Notes: generated by a model from the letters alone, not told the origin. A DNA stretch of 64,000 nt from Tubulanus polymorphus (GCF_964204645.1 NC_134026.1:9681450-9745449); one strand, 5' to 3'; positions 1-11,679 are shown, numbered from the stretch's first letter. Made by a program: numbers and translations.

Positions 1-61
1 TAACCATAGAAGCGATAACACTAAAAACCTCATTTCTAATAAAGAGTAAAGACTGTTTATT

Positions 62-97
62 GACACGAATGTTTTCGGGATCATATCCCCTCATCAG
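62..97 (-). ncRNA. Hammerhead-ribozyme-like core (degenerate)
   Basis: Read on the minus strand this segment has CTGATGA, a G/C-closed hairpin (stem II), GAAA, a 3-bp stem closed by a TTCG loop, then GTC. That is the order of a type I hammerhead core with a minimal stem III, a form known from Penelope-like retroelements. The flanks do not pair into a convincing stem I, so self-cleavage is doubtful. An AATAAA follows on the same strand. Confidence 0.35.
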
Positions 98-254
98 GTG
101 AAATACAAGTGAATCAAATGATTTAAGTGTAGGTTATTGCACGGTGCAATACCCTACAAGCGTTTTGACCCATGCATTTTCATTGATATCACTACACTTT
201 ACAGCCTTTACAAATCGATTGCACTGCATTTGACAATAGCACAGCGTTTGAGCG

Positions 255-1679
255 ATGTCGCGATTTGGATGTGTCTCTGAGAAGGACATATCTGCGAAAA
301 TAAATACTGGTGTGCCCAGAAACACCCAGCGGACAGCAAACTGGGCAAAAAAGATATGGACTGACTGGAGCAATGAAAGAAACAATGCGAGGCAGATGGG
401 ACAGCCAATAATACCAGGAATCCAGCAACTAAAATACATAACTGCTGGAAAATTTAATGAGCTGCTCTGCTATTTTGTACTAGACATACGGAAACAGGAT
501 GGAGATAAATATCCTCCAAAAACGTTGTATTCGATTGTGGCTGGCATTCAACGTTACGTAAGATTTGAATGTGGAAGAGCCGAGTTCAATTTCATTGACA
601 GTAGTAACAATGACTTCTTTCGATTTCGCCAAGTTCTTGACGCTGAGATGAAGAGTTTAACGGCCGCGATAACTCCTAATAAACGCCAAGCAGAACCTAT
701 CACCCAAGAACAAGAACGTGTTCTGTGGGAAAAAGGATTATTGGGGATCAGCAGTTCATTGGCCCTTAGTAGAACTGTGTATTTTTATGCTTGCAAAGTC
801 TTCGGCTTAAGATCACGAGGTGAGCACTTAAACCTGGACGTAGAGCAGTTTAGTTTCGGTGAAGACGACGGCGGCAGATTTATCAGATTCCAGGGCAAGA
901 ACTCAAAAAATACAAGTGGCGGATTATCTCAACGACACATTGAAATGAAAAATATCAAACAGTATGACATCAGCGACAATTTATACAGCGTGTACAAGAT
1001 TCTCTATTTCTACTTGTCAAAAATACCACCTTTCGGAAGGTTTTATAGAAGGCCATTGGAATCGCTGTTTGAAGGAGATATCCGTTTCTCACTACAGGCC
1101 GTTGGCGTTAATAAGTTGGCAAGTTATATACCAAATATGATGCAAGAAGCTGGTTTTGCTGGTCACTTCACCAGTCATAGTGGCAAGGTTACTACTGCAA
1201 CCCAGTTGTTTCGAGAAGGAATCGACGAGCAGTTAATTATGCAACGAACAGGACACCGGTAGACTGCTGTTAGAGCATATAAGAGAACAAGCAATGAGCA
1301 ACACGCAGAAATCAGCCACTTATTAGACACACCTGCTGACATCAATGAAATACAGACACCGCAGAGAGCATTACTACCTATCCCAGATTACAACAATTTT
1401 TGCCTGTCAGCAGATGAATTTGCTGAAAACGATTTCATATTGTATGGCCCCGCAGATCCGCAAGAAAAACTAACAAAGTTTTTCGACGACAACGGAATAG
1501 ACGACAGTTCCCTCGTGAAATCAGTACAACAGGCTGAAAAACTACTAAATAAGTCTTCATCTCAGTTCGGCTTGTTCGACGAGCGTTACTGTGAAATATC
1601 GGATGCAGATTTGCTGAAGTTCTGCGATGGAAATATCCCGAATTTCGATATCCTAACAGATTTTATGGATGATATTTAA
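255..1679 (+). pseudogene. Crypton-type tyrosine recombinase (KIAA1958/QRICH1/ZMYM-like DUF3504), one in-frame stop
   Basis: One frame runs 475 codons from ATG 255 to the stop at 1677-1679, broken only by TAG at 1260-1262. The N-terminal part (about residues 1-110) has the SAM-like arm seen in KIAA1958-like proteins. The recombinase core has a first Arg in FGLRSRGEH, the degenerate HSGK box, and QLIMQRTGHR. The stop falls just after GHR, and the probable nucleophile Tyr lies eight codons later in RAYKR. Such enzymes cut and rejoin DNA through a phosphotyrosine link; Crypton-derived genes are often domesticated. No zinc finger or terminal repeats were found. The TAG could be a mutation, a sequence error or readthrough. 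Confidence 0.85.
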
Positions 1680-2400
1680 AAGAAATCGAGTTTTCTGAGA
1701 AATTATAAATTTAGTGCTGAGAATGCCTTAAACTATTTATTTGTATTAAAAAATTATTTTGTTTTCAGAGAGAAATATATTTTTTCACTCATTAAGTTTT
1801 TCATTCAACAAACGCGTATTTCGTTATGTTTATATCTCTTGACTGCTGTAAAGTGTGCAAATTGGTTGATATTATTGCACGGCTCTGACTTGTTTTGTGA
1901 ATGGACGTTGTGACGATATCTATTGCGAAGTGACCTGTTTCCTCACAATAGAACTCCCGACTGTGAGATAACTACAGGTTTATATACAACATAAGTTACA
2001 AAATTACAAGTGCTAAATTCTAAGCTAATTACAAACCAAGTATTTAATTACAAGCTAATTATTTGAATACATTTAGGATAAAGGATGAGCCGGTTTGGAA
2101 TAATAGTTGATTTAAAGAGGGTCGTTGCGCTTTAATAAACAGGGCCTCCCTAATTTTAAGGTCGAGATCAGATGAACCTTTATCTAGAATTTTGAATTTG
2201 GTGTCACTGAATTCCTGATCATAAGTGTGTATTAGGAAATAAATAACAATATTTATATTGGGAAATTAATTAATAAGATTCAATTAAAGAAAAAGTGTAA
2301 CGTAGCTACGTATTATTTAAAACGGTGATTGAACCCTATCATCATTGAATAATGGTTGAACCCGTATTAAAATTATATTTATTTGAACTCGATACAACCT
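1680..2400. other. AT-rich non-coding interval
   Basis: No open frame with recognisable similarity and no clear repeat structure. It separates the Crypton gene from the first gypsy LTR. Confidence 0.5.
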
Positions 2401-2410
2401 TAGTTTTGGG

Positions 2411-2471
2411 TTGCCGTAACAAGAATTAGACAAAACCGGGTGGCTGTTGCCATAACAAGAATTAGACAAAA
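2411..2471 (+). repeat. 36-bp direct duplication
   Basis: A 25-bp core beginning TTGCCRTAACAAG occurs at 2411-2435 and again at 2447-2471 with one difference. It lies at or just inside the 5' edge of the gypsy-1 LTR. A second small tandem duplication with core AGGAGGGTCCCCGAAATCT follows at about 2513-2551. Confidence 0.8.
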
Positions 2472-2681
2472 TACGCTCGCTGACGTGGCAGTCTGGCGAG
2501 TGGCTAATATAAGGAGGGTCCCCGAAATCTAGGAGGGTCCCCGAAATCTAGGAGAGAGATCAGAGACACCGAGACACCAGAAGACGAAACTGGAGAGAGA
2601 ACAGCCAGAGACGAACATACTCTGAATAATAAAGCACACTGTTCACTGGAGAAGAATCTTCTAGCGTTCATTTCCTATCAC
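2440..2681 (+). repeat. Gypsy-1 5' LTR (3' part), TATA and polyadenylation signal
   Basis: The segment ends directly before a primer-binding-like site and the gag gene. It has a TATA-like CTAATATAAGG near 2503 and AATAAA at 2628-2633, the order expected for U3-R-U5. The 5' boundary is uncertain and no matching 3' LTR was found in the window. Confidence 0.55.
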
Positions 2682-2700
2682 TGGTGGAGGACCCGGGCAC
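2682..2700 (+). promoter_or_regulatory. Gypsy-1 primer-binding site
   Basis: TGGTGGAGGACCCGGGCAC starts with TGG right after the LTR. Gypsy-4 has the near-identical TGGCGGAGTACCTGGGCAC at 30528. The tRNA primer was not identified. Confidence 0.6.
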
Positions 2701-2743
2701 GTCGCAGGCAAGAAACTAGTGCAACATCAGAGTTAGTTTTCAA

Positions 2744-3844
2744 ATGGAATTTGACAAAATGAATGTGCCAATTTTAACGTTGTCAGGGTCTGTAGAAAAG
2801 AGCGATAATGGTGGACAGACATTAGCACCTGGTCTACCCGATTTGCAGTTGCAGCTAATGCAGCTGCAGATGCAAATTGCATCGCTTGATGCAGACACGT
2901 CTGACAAGCTACCGTTCAAACCAGATGACACATTTTCGGGTAACTCAGACGAAGACGTGAATAGTTTTCATAGGGATTTTGAAGCTAGAGTCAATTTTGG
3001 GGGATGGAAAAAGTAGAAGGCTGTAACAGCTTTTCTGATGTGCTTAAGCGGAAGAGCTAGAAATTATTTGTATGAGTTAAAAGATCAAAGTAAGGACCAA
3101 CAAGGAAATGCCACAGATGTTAATTTAGAACATGTTTTTACGAGTTCGGTGGTAAAGACATGGAATGGGTTTTACAATCGGAATTTTATTCAATTAAAAT
3201 GAAAGAAGGAGAATCATTAGATGCTTACATATCTCCAGTGGTTGGCGTGGCGGCTATGCAAGAAGGGTGATGATATTTTGCAACCCTTTATTCACGGGTT
3301 ACTACCGAATACTAGGGCATTTGTGCTGGGGAAGTGCCCAACTTCATTAGACCAGGCGATAAATTATGCGCGTCTGGCGGTGGAGTTGGATAAACTTGTA
3401 CCAGCACAAGCCCAGGTAAGGTCTATTAATCTCGATTACTCGCGGCAGGTTGCATTGGAACAGGAGGTCAAAGGATTGAACAAAAAATTAACCCAGCTGC
3501 TGTCTCTACGGAGAAGTAATGATGGTGCCGACCAGCGGAGACCAATAAGGTTATCCGATGGTCGTCCCTATTGTGAGAACTGTAAAACAGCTGGCCACAC
3601 TACAGCTAGGTGTAGGCGTAACAAAAATTCCAATACTACCTGTCATAACTGCGGTCGCCAAGGTCATATTTCGCGAAATTGTCGGACGCAAAGACATGAA
3701 TTCTCTCAAAGAAATTCATTCCATAGACCCAAACCTCCGCCTCGACCGCCGCAGCAATATCAGTATCGAGAATATGGTTCCATACCTCTCAATCCACATG
3801 CGCAGCAGCGAGATTATCCAGACCATAGATCTTACATACGTTAA
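2744..3844 (+). pseudogene. Gypsy-1 gag with two CCHC zinc knuckles
   Basis: Structural polyprotein of a Ty3/gypsy element. Coding starts at ATG 2744; the first 90 codons carry a Gln/Leu-rich stretch and the FGGWKK motif, followed at once by an in-frame TAG. The rest is shifted between frames; the part from 3221 includes a capsid-like QPFIHGLLP segment. Two knuckles of the form CX2CX4HX4C lie at about 3571-3612 and 3640-3681. Gypsy-4 gag (30633-31560) is the same family. Confidence 0.8.
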
Positions 3845-5155
3845 GGTAAACCGGGGACACAACAAAATCACTATTACCCACCACCGGGTCCAAACCAGAA
3901 TCCTCCAGTTTTTGAAATAGATTTGGGAAACGAAGATCGGCTTATGAGTATGAGGTGAATCATAAGCAATGGCCACAGCAAATCATTTGTAGATACGAAC
4001 AGGAAAACAGCGTTTATCCAAATGTGTATAACAGTACTGGTTGTATCCGTAATTCTGATAAAATCATAACGTACGGTGACAACCAACTGAACAGCTGTTA
4101 TAGCAATAATCTCTGGTATAGAGACAGCTCGAAATTTAAAGGTTCAATGCTGGAAAATTCATGTAGTTTCATTGTAGATAATAACGTGCGTAAATCGCAA
4201 TATGAGAGTAGTGTACCAATGAACGTTGATAATTTAATTTCAGTATATGATAATAGTCTATGTACTCGAGGTACGAGAACTTCTAATGAAGGAATCAATG
4301 AAAAAACAAGTATCAATAATAATAGTAATGGCAATAATGATTCAAAACCTAGTTTGTAAGTAACGACCCGAAAAGGGCCGACGGAGCAAGTTATTAACGC
4401 TACTGAAATAAAAAGTTTAGAGAGTGAATCAGCAGAGAATTCAGAAATATGTAAAGAGGTATTTTTAAAACGTGAAAATGATAGTATATTAAGTAATGAA
4501 AATAATTCTGAGTTAACTGATTCGAATCTGAATAAGAATTTTAGGGTAGCAGATAATAAAATAATCTCCAGCACTGAGGGTACTTCCAGGAAAGAGTTTT
4601 ATACTAAGGATGAACAAAGTAAAACTATAATTGATTCGTACGAAAAGGACACAAATCCTTCGTCAATAATGATAGTATTCAAAAAATTTCTACAAATGAT
4701 ATGGCTGATCTTGCCTCAAAAATGAACAAGGAACCCGTCAAATTTGACCCTGGGGAGGATATTCAAGGGCTCTGCAGATGGGCAGTTAAGAAACTGAGAT
4801 ATATTAAATGTGCACGTCAGAACCAAATAATTGAAAACTGTTGGAAGGGTGAGAAAAAAGAGGTGCCTGTATGCCAAAGGTCTGGAGAGGAAATACTTCA
4901 TGATTTGGCTAACTTTTTAAATTGCGTGACTAAGGTTAATACATGAACTTTAATTGACAATTCTACCCTAGATTTTGAAAATAAATGTAGAATTTTCATT
5001 AAGGAACTGCCGACTGTTGAGTGTGCGGACCCTTTTGACCAAAATATTTTGAATGAACTAAACACACTGTTAGAAAGGTTAGTGAAATTGGGTAATAAAA
5101 GTATGGAGCAAGCAAATGAATAGAGCACCACCATACTAGCTTCAGTTGCCAGCAC
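3845..5155 (+). pseudogene. Gypsy-1 gag-protease linker
   Basis: About 1.3 kb of interrupted frames rich in Asn, Ser, Glu and Lys lies between the zinc knuckles and the protease. The piece at 4701-4946 is coherent and Lys/Cys-containing; no domain is recognised. Gypsy-4 has a matching linker at about 31600-32455, including a shared EVNH.. start, so the linker belongs to the element. Confidence 0.5.
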
Positions 5156-5159
5156 TGTT

Positions 5160-5489
5160 CCGGCAAAAATTAATAATGGCCGTTATAATGTTCTGATAGA
5201 CAGTGGTGCTATGATTTCCGTTTTGGATAGCCAAATTTATCATAAATCCCCATCATTGAAAACTATTCCGATTAAAGAAGGACAACTTAGGGTCGCTCAC
5301 TCTGCAAACGGTTCTCCTATTAAATTAGACGGAACTGTAGAAATTCCGATTTGGATAGGTCAAGAAAAGTTAAGACAGATGGTCTATTTAGCAAGTCCAC
5401 TACAACAAAAGTTAATATTGGGCCTAGATTTTATGAATGAAAAAAAGAGTTCAGTTAGATTTTTGTACAGGGACAATGTCCTTAGATAA
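5160..5489 (+). pseudogene. Gypsy-1 retropepsin-like aspartic protease
   Basis: The frame encodes VLIDSGAMISVLD, a retropepsin active-site loop (DSG), and about 75 residues later ILGLDFM, the usual flap-distal hydrophobic Gly motif. Its role is cleavage of the Gag-Pol polyprotein. A frameshift follows near 5490, with spacer sequence before the RT. Confidence 0.75.
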
Positions 5490-5903
5490 CGGTTATCCAA
5501 TACAGCTACAAAAACAGGTTGGCCTTGGTCATCAGGCCAAGGTTACGGCAAATAGCGATATCACTATTCCTCCAAAATCACAATGTAACATAAGCAGCAA
5601 ACTAAACGAGTATCTTGCAGATCATAACCATGTTCTCTTCGAGCCAGATGTATATTTGAAAAGCCGCTACAATATCCACAGTGACTAATGTATTGTGGAA
5701 GTTCATAAGAAACAAGTACCACTAAAATTATACAATACTACCAACATACCTCCGAATATTAGGAAGGTTTTGTATAGCTAGAATATTCGGCAGTTTCAAA
5801 AGATCGTTTCGACCAAATACCTCAATTAAATTAACAATCCGATATTAAAGATAATAGCCCCTTAGCAGTTAATAACTTAGACATTGACGCGACCAATTCC
5901 GAC

Positions 5904-6537
5904 GTGAGTCCGAATGGTAGGGAGAAATTGAAAGCTTTACTCGAGGAATATCGAGACATTTTTGCAAAAGATAGTGGGGAGCTTACACGAGCTATTGTGC
6001 CATGGCAAAACCGGATCCATACCGGTGTAACACCACCTATCAGGCTTAGACCGTATAGACCTCCAGTTGCACTGAGGGAGGTCGAAGGTAAACATGTTAA
6101 AAAGTTGGCTGAACATGGCATTGTCAGGGAGTCCACGTATGAATGGGCATCTCCATGTATATTAGTACGCAAGGGGGGGCCAAACAAATCCTGATGGCTC
6201 ACCCTCTTATTGGATGGTTCATGATTATCGCCAATTGAATAAGGCAACTAAAATTGATACGTTTCCTGGACCAACTATAGCAGAGATATTTACAAATATA
6301 GGAAAAGGAAGGGTTTTCTCCTTTTGGAGAAATATTACATATGTTCATAGGGATGTGTTACACAATATTTGCGAGGTTTTCCTTGATGATATTATCATAT
6401 TTCCAAAGACGAAGAGTCCCATTTTGAACATCTACGGCTTGTGTTCCAAAGGCTGAGGGAAGCCAAATTATAACTAAAAAGTACGAAATGTCACTTCTCT
6501 AAGATCGTCAAGTATCTAGGATATCTAGTAAACCGAA
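5904..6537 (+). pseudogene. Gypsy-1 reverse transcriptase with internal deletion
   Basis: The N-terminal fingers are clear (RLRPYRPP, then SPCILVRK). A frameshift at a G-run near 6173 leads to the MVHDYRQLNKAT block. After KGRVFS the sequence jumps almost directly to VFLDDIIIF (motif C), so motif A (LDL..GY.Q) and motif B are missing. Connection sequence resembling KYLGYLV follows near 6512. The RT cannot be active. Confidence 0.8.
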
Positions 6538-7236
6538 TTGGGGCTACTTCCATGTGGTGAAAAGATAGATAAAGTTAAGAAGTTAAGTTGTGCGGTTCCC
6601 AAGAACCTTAAAACATTGAGGGGATTCTTGGGGTTAACAGGGTTTTACAGATCGTTCATCAAACTTTTGCAGAAAGATATTAAATTTGTGTGGTCAAAAG
6701 AGTGTCAAACGGCTTTTGAAACACTTGAGGCTGCTCTTCAAACTCCCCCCATTCTCAAGTTCCCAGACTTTGACACACCATTTATTCTACAAACTGATGC
6801 AAGTAATTTGGCATGTGGTATGGTATTGAGTCAAGTCGGTGAGGATGGGAAGGAACACCCAATCGAGTACGCCTCAAAACAGTTTAATAAGGCAGAATTG
6901 AATTACAATACCACATGCAAAGAATTGGCTGCTATATTATATGGAGTTTGTCATTTTCAACCATTCTTATATGGTCGACATTTCATTATACAAACTGACC
7001 ACATAAGTTTATTGTTTCTACAGAGGATGAAAAATCTTATTCCACAAATGTTGCGTATCCTTGATGAATTATCCGAGTATGATTTTGAAATTAGACACAA
7101 ATCTGGTCGCATCCATGGAAATGCCGATGGTTTAAGTAGAATGAAGTTCGACGATCCTATAGATAATTCAGCCATCGTATCTGAAGTAGATGTCGATTCA
7201 GTTCTCAAAGAACAAATGGAACAGACATTTAGCTAA
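6538..7236 (+). pseudogene. Gypsy-1 RT connection and RNase H
   Basis: The connection has GFLGLTGFYRSFIK, then a short deletion before LLQKD. RNase H residues are present: Asp in LQTDASN, Glu in CKELAAI, Asp in IQTDHIS, and the C-terminal HGNADGLSR. The ORF runs on without the usual boundary and overlaps the integrase frame by 47 bp, which indicates a frameshift. Confidence 0.85.
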
Positions 7237-8130
7237 CATTATCAACTATTTGACTAGCGGTATATTACCGATTGATAACAAGGACGACGCAAGAACTGTT
7301 CTACTGTCGGCCGATCAATATACACTAAATGATAAGGGTGTACTATATCATATCCCAAGGCCCGCTAAAAACCAGAATGGCGATTACTTCTTACAGCTTG
7401 TTGTGCCGGAGTCACTTAAATTAGACATTTTAAAGTTCATGCATGACGAGCATATCTCTGGTCATTTTGGGGTTCCTAAAAATTATGCGAGAATATACCA
7501 GAATTATTATTGGAAGAATATGTATAGGGATGTAAAACACTTTGTGAACAGTTGCCCTGCTTGCAACCAACGTAAGAAACCTAGTAAACCTGCACGTGCT
7601 CCAGTCCAGCCTCAGGATATCCCTGATGGACCATTTGTAAAAATTTCCGTAGATTGTGTTGGACCTATCACTAAGTCCGAAGATGGTATGATGCAAATTG
7701 TAGATTTTGTTTGTAACTTCACACGATACTGTGAGGCATTCGCTGTTCCAGATATCACAGCACCTACAATAGCCAGGGTCATGTATGACAAAATTCTTCT
7801 CAGATATGGCTTCCTGCGTTAATTATTAAGTGACCGGGGAAGTAATTTTCTTAGTGAAATGGTCGAAGAAATTTTGAAGCGAGCAAAAATTAAACATAAA
7901 AGAACTGCGTCATTTAACCTAAAATGCAATGGTCTGTGTGAAGTGACAAACAACCTCAAAAAACGCTCCTTTCCATGATGATTTCTGAGAAACAAACTGA
8001 TTGGACCAAATATCTAAGGGCCGCAGTATTTGCTTATAATATGAGTCCAATGAAATCGACTGCAAATTTCAGTCCATTTTACCTGATGTTCCTTAGACAT
8101 CCTAACACTCCATTGGATAATGCATTATTG
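7190..8130 (+). pseudogene. Gypsy-1 integrase: HHCC zinc domain and catalytic core
   Basis: The zinc domain is HDEH...GHFG, then CPACNQRK. The core starts with VDCVGPI (first Asp). TAA at 7820-7822 replaces the codon before LLSDRGSNF (second Asp); the third acidic residue is the Glu of NGLCE, after which a frameshift leads into 7975-8130 (YNMSPMKSTANFSPFYLMFLRHP). At 8131-8135 (GAGCC) the gene is split by a 3.2-kb insertion and resumes at 11320. Confidence 0.85.
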
Positions 8131-8672
8131 GAGCCTGTTATGGCCAAATTTACCACTCGTCGTTTCGGTTTGGAATTTGTCGGTTTTCGGCGATAATTAG
8201 CTCGCTTTTCTTGGCACATCTTAGAGTGTGTTACTGGTCCAGGGAAGACTGGTTGAGTTTTCTTTCCCTCATGTGTTTTTCTCCGAGACCCGTGATTTTA
8301 TATGTGGTCGAATGTTTCGGTAAGCAATTATTTTAGATACTCGTTATTCTTGTAAGATATCATTTTGTCGTTCTCGCCTAAATATAGAGATATATTCCTT
8401 GGTTTATATTTGGCACCGTTTTGGCCCTTTCCTCGTGTAATCTTGTTTTAATCTTTGTTCATTTAACTTTATCTGTAATGCTTCTCCATTCAGGTGCAAC
8501 ACTTATTGTTGTTACCCCTGCATTAGCTTTATTCATAAGGAAGATTTAAGATGCTTAGTGTATATCTGTTGAACTTTTAGTTTGCATACTTGCTAAACGA
8601 TGGCAGCACCATCTAGTTGTATCTATAACTGAGAATGTAAACATACTGTTTGTATCTTTCAGCTAATCGTGT

Positions 8673-8676
8673 TTAA
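8673..8676 (+). repeat. TTAA target site at left end of piggyBac-1
   Basis: TTAA is followed by CCCTTTGGCTGCCATAGGCG, the CCC-starting terminus typical of piggyBac-like elements. Subterminal direct repeats of GGCATAGGCGAC lie within the next 60 bp. Confidence 0.75.
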
Positions 8677-11077
8677 CCCTTTGGCTGCCATAGGCGACTT
8701 ACGTCGACATCCCAGTAAACTGGCATAGGCGACCGCTGTCGACTTTCATGACACTTGTTAAACAAACATGTTTTACGGCCGGAGTTCCACCCGCCACGCC
8801 ACCAGCAACATCTGCTTCCGTTCGAGACAGTTTCTGGCGTTCATTAGCACAACCGGGAAGTTAATGTCGCTATTTTAGTTTTCGCGTAAAACAACACTGA
8901 ACTAAGGTGAATTTCTCGATTGTTTTAGTGATTTTGTTGATTGATTACACTGCAATATGTCTCGTCGTTTTACAGTTAACGACGTTGTTGATGAAATAAT
9001 TATGCAGGACAGTGATTCTGACTTTAAATTGGGTGAAGAATCGGGCAGTGAAGATAAAAATGACTCTTCTGCTGCATCTTCACCTGCCAGTAGTGTCAGA
9101 AATGATAGCGACGAATATTTGAGTGATGCTGGGACAAATTCTGATGGTTCTTCCACTCGCAGCAGGTCACCTACCCCTCCTGCTGCACCAGTAGCTAATA
9201 GAATAGCCAGAGGAAGGCCCCCAGCACGTCCAAGGGGACAAGGGCATGGACGTGGTCGTGGCGCAAAGGTTGGAAGAGTAAAAGTCCCTGCTCGCCGTCA
9301 ACGAATCCGTGGACGTGGTGGTGCTCGAGGTGGTGTACAGAGAAACGCGCCAGTTATTCTGTGCAATGCTGGTCATGATGGTACTGTTTCAATATGGTGT
9401 CCAGCTTATACAATGAACCCTGGTGGAATAGCAGGACTAGAGGATCTTCCTCCGGTAGAACTTTTCAAACTTTTTTATCCTGATGAAGTTTTTGAACTCA
9501 TTGTGCAAGAGACTAATAGGTATGCCGAACAATTTTTTGACACACCTGATGAATTTCCTGCAAAATCAAGATATCTATCATGGAAAGAAGTTGATTTGAA
9601 TGAAATCAAAATAGTTACAGCTTTACATATAGCAATGGGTATGTGTCACAAACCTTCTATTGAGTTTTACTTCAATTCACATTGGTTACTCCAAACTCCT
9701 TGTTTCAATGAACTGATTAGTCGTAACCGATTCCAGCTAATAACCACTTTCGTGCATTTTGCTGATAATTCCCAGAGAGTAGAGAAAGGTCAGCCTGGAT
9801 ATGACCCACTCTTCAAGATCAAACCACTTCTTGATATTTGTATACCAAATTATAGGCAGTACTTCATACCGCACCATGAATTATCAGTAGACGAAAGCAT
9901 GGTCAAGTTCAAAGGGCGTGTTTTTTTCCGCCAGTACCTCCCCAAAAAGCCTGTAAAGTGGGGAATCAAAGTATGGGCAATAGCCGACAGTAGAACTGGT
10001 TATTGTCTGGACTGGAAGGTTTACACTGGCAAATCGGACAACATTGAACACGGCCTTGGTTACAGAGTTGTAACTGATCTTGTTCAGAATTATTATAACC
10101 GAGGTCACCATTGATAATTTCTTCAATTCCCCAGATCTCTTGTTAAAAATGGTAGCTGAACAAACAGGGGTATGTGGTACAGTTAGATCTGATCGAATTG
10201 GTATGCCCCTCATATGCCTGATTGTCGACCAAAGCGTGGTGATGCGCCTAAATTTTGGCAAGCACCCAACGCCATGGCCTGTTGTTGGCAAGATGTCAAG
10301 AGGGTGACTATGTTGTCATCTATTCATGCTAATGGATTGTACAATTGTGAAATAAGAGATTAAAAGTCAGCTAATGGTGTTAGAGTGGTCAGAAAGCCAG
10401 AGTGTGTCAGAGATTACAACTCATTTATGGGTGGTGTAGATAAATATGACCAGTACCTCCAGTATCATGATCATGACAGACGAGCAGTAAAATGGTACAA
10501 CCGCATATATCATAGATGTAGGGAAACTGCTTTGGTTAATGCTTATCTCTTGTACAGAAACTTGCATCCGGCCTCAAAAATCACTCATCTGGAGTTCAGA
10601 ATTAAGGTTCTTGATGGGTTGCTTGACGGCTGTACTGCTGTAAGGCAGCGCACGGGTCGACCTAGTACCGACTCACCCCTAAGACTGACTGAAAGGCATT
10701 TCATGGGTAAGAGAGAAGACAAGAGATACAAACCTGATTGTGTAGTATGCAGCAATAGGGCGGTAAAAAGGGTCCAGACTTCATTTTTCTGCAAGCAGTG
10801 TGACATAGCAATGTGCCCTATTCCGTGTTTTGAAAAATATCACACACTCAGAAACTACAGAGACTAAAAGTTAAAAGATATTTTTTTGTGTATTTACAGT
10901 ACTGTATTATTTACATCAAACTTATTACAAGATAATACAATTGTATGTTTCGTTCTACTGGAACAGGTTTCATATTGAATTTGAATATTGAATTTGGTTT
11001 TGTTTTTTGACGTTATTGTTTTTCTTCATTATTTGACCTTTCGGTGACCTTTGACCTTGATATTAGAGGGCAAAGGG
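8677..11077 (+). mobile_element. piggyBac-1 element
   Basis: The left end is at TTAA 8673-8676. The best right end is GGGCAAAGGG followed by TCAA (11078-11081), which mirrors the left CCCTTTGGCTGCC with mismatches and one change in TTAA. The resulting 2.4 kb is a normal size for the family. The right end is less certain than the left. Confidence 0.6.
8957..10867 (+). pseudogene. piggyBac-like transposase 1
   Basis: DDD transposase for TTAA-specific excision and integration. ATG 8957 opens an acidic Ser-rich N-terminus, then an Arg/Gly-rich stretch (about residues 75-130), then the catalytic domain. The three Asp sites remain: LSVDESMVKFKGR, IDNFF (after a frameshift near 10112) and MGGVDKYDQY. 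The C-terminal Cys-rich domain is intact (CVVC, CKQC, CPIPC, then H). At least two further frame breaks occur between 10230 and 10385. Stop at 10865-10867. Confidence 0.9.
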
Positions 11078-11319
11078 TCAAGATTTGGACATATATGTGT
11101 AGCCCTCTCTGTTCTCAACAAACTTATATTACATCATTTTTACATGTTCCCAATGGTTTTGGAGGTACACTGGATCTTGTATATGCTGTCAAAATACTCA
11201 GGTATAGTTAAAATTAACTTGGCAGTCAGACCTATGAAAGAATAAATAAATACGCATTGATCTCATTCGAGCGTCGAGTCAAGTTTCTTTGGAGCACTGT
11301 CTCGGTTTGAGGATTCACA

Positions 11320-11640
11320 GAGCCAACTATAAACCCTAATGATTTGAATGAACACGTGCGTTTAGCTCAGAACAAATTAGAATACGTGTATAAAGTAGCT
11401 AGATATGGACTAGGGAATGCACAATACGAAACAGTATGAACTTTAAGAAACAGTATGACAAAAAGGCCTCTGCACCTGACTATAGGGTTGGTGATCATTG
11501 TTGGGTCTTTTTCCCAAGCTTTAGAAAGGGCCTTACTAGGAAATTACAGAAAAGATTCCAGGGTCCTTTCCACGTTACTAAGATAGTGGGGCCTTCTACG
11601 TATGAGCTTAAATGTGCTTAGACAGGTAAATACATGAAAA
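11320..11640 (+). pseudogene. Gypsy-1 integrase C-terminal part
   Basis: Continuation of the integrase after the LTR insertion: INPNDLNEHV, a frameshift near 11435, then VGDHCWVFFPSFRKGL and FQGPFHVTKIVGPSTYELK, the SH3-like GPY/F module. A TAG at 11620 precedes a short spacer to the chromodomain. Confidence 0.8.
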
Positions 11641-11679
11641 GTCCAGTTGCTGCGGATCGTTTGAAGCCATTTATACACT

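Larger units (their letters stand above)
8136..11319 (+). mobile_element. Solo LTR inserted in gypsy-1 integrase, itself carrying a piggyBac element
   Basis: The insert starts TGT, ends ACA and is flanked by GAGCC at 8131-8135 and 11320-11324, a 5-bp target duplication. Integrase coding resumes in register after it. Removing the internal piggyBac leaves about 780 bp, with AATAAATACGCATT near the right end. The start TGTTATGGCCAAAT matches TGTTGCGGCCAAAT of the LTR at 62283-62681, so the two are related. No internal retroelement genes remain, hence solo LTR. Confidence 0.75.

Noticed and set aside
11208-11217. Right end of piggyBac-1 at TTAA 11208 or 11214
   Set aside because: No GGG-ending inverted terminus precedes either TTAA; GGGCAAAGGG/TCAA at 11068-11081 fits better.
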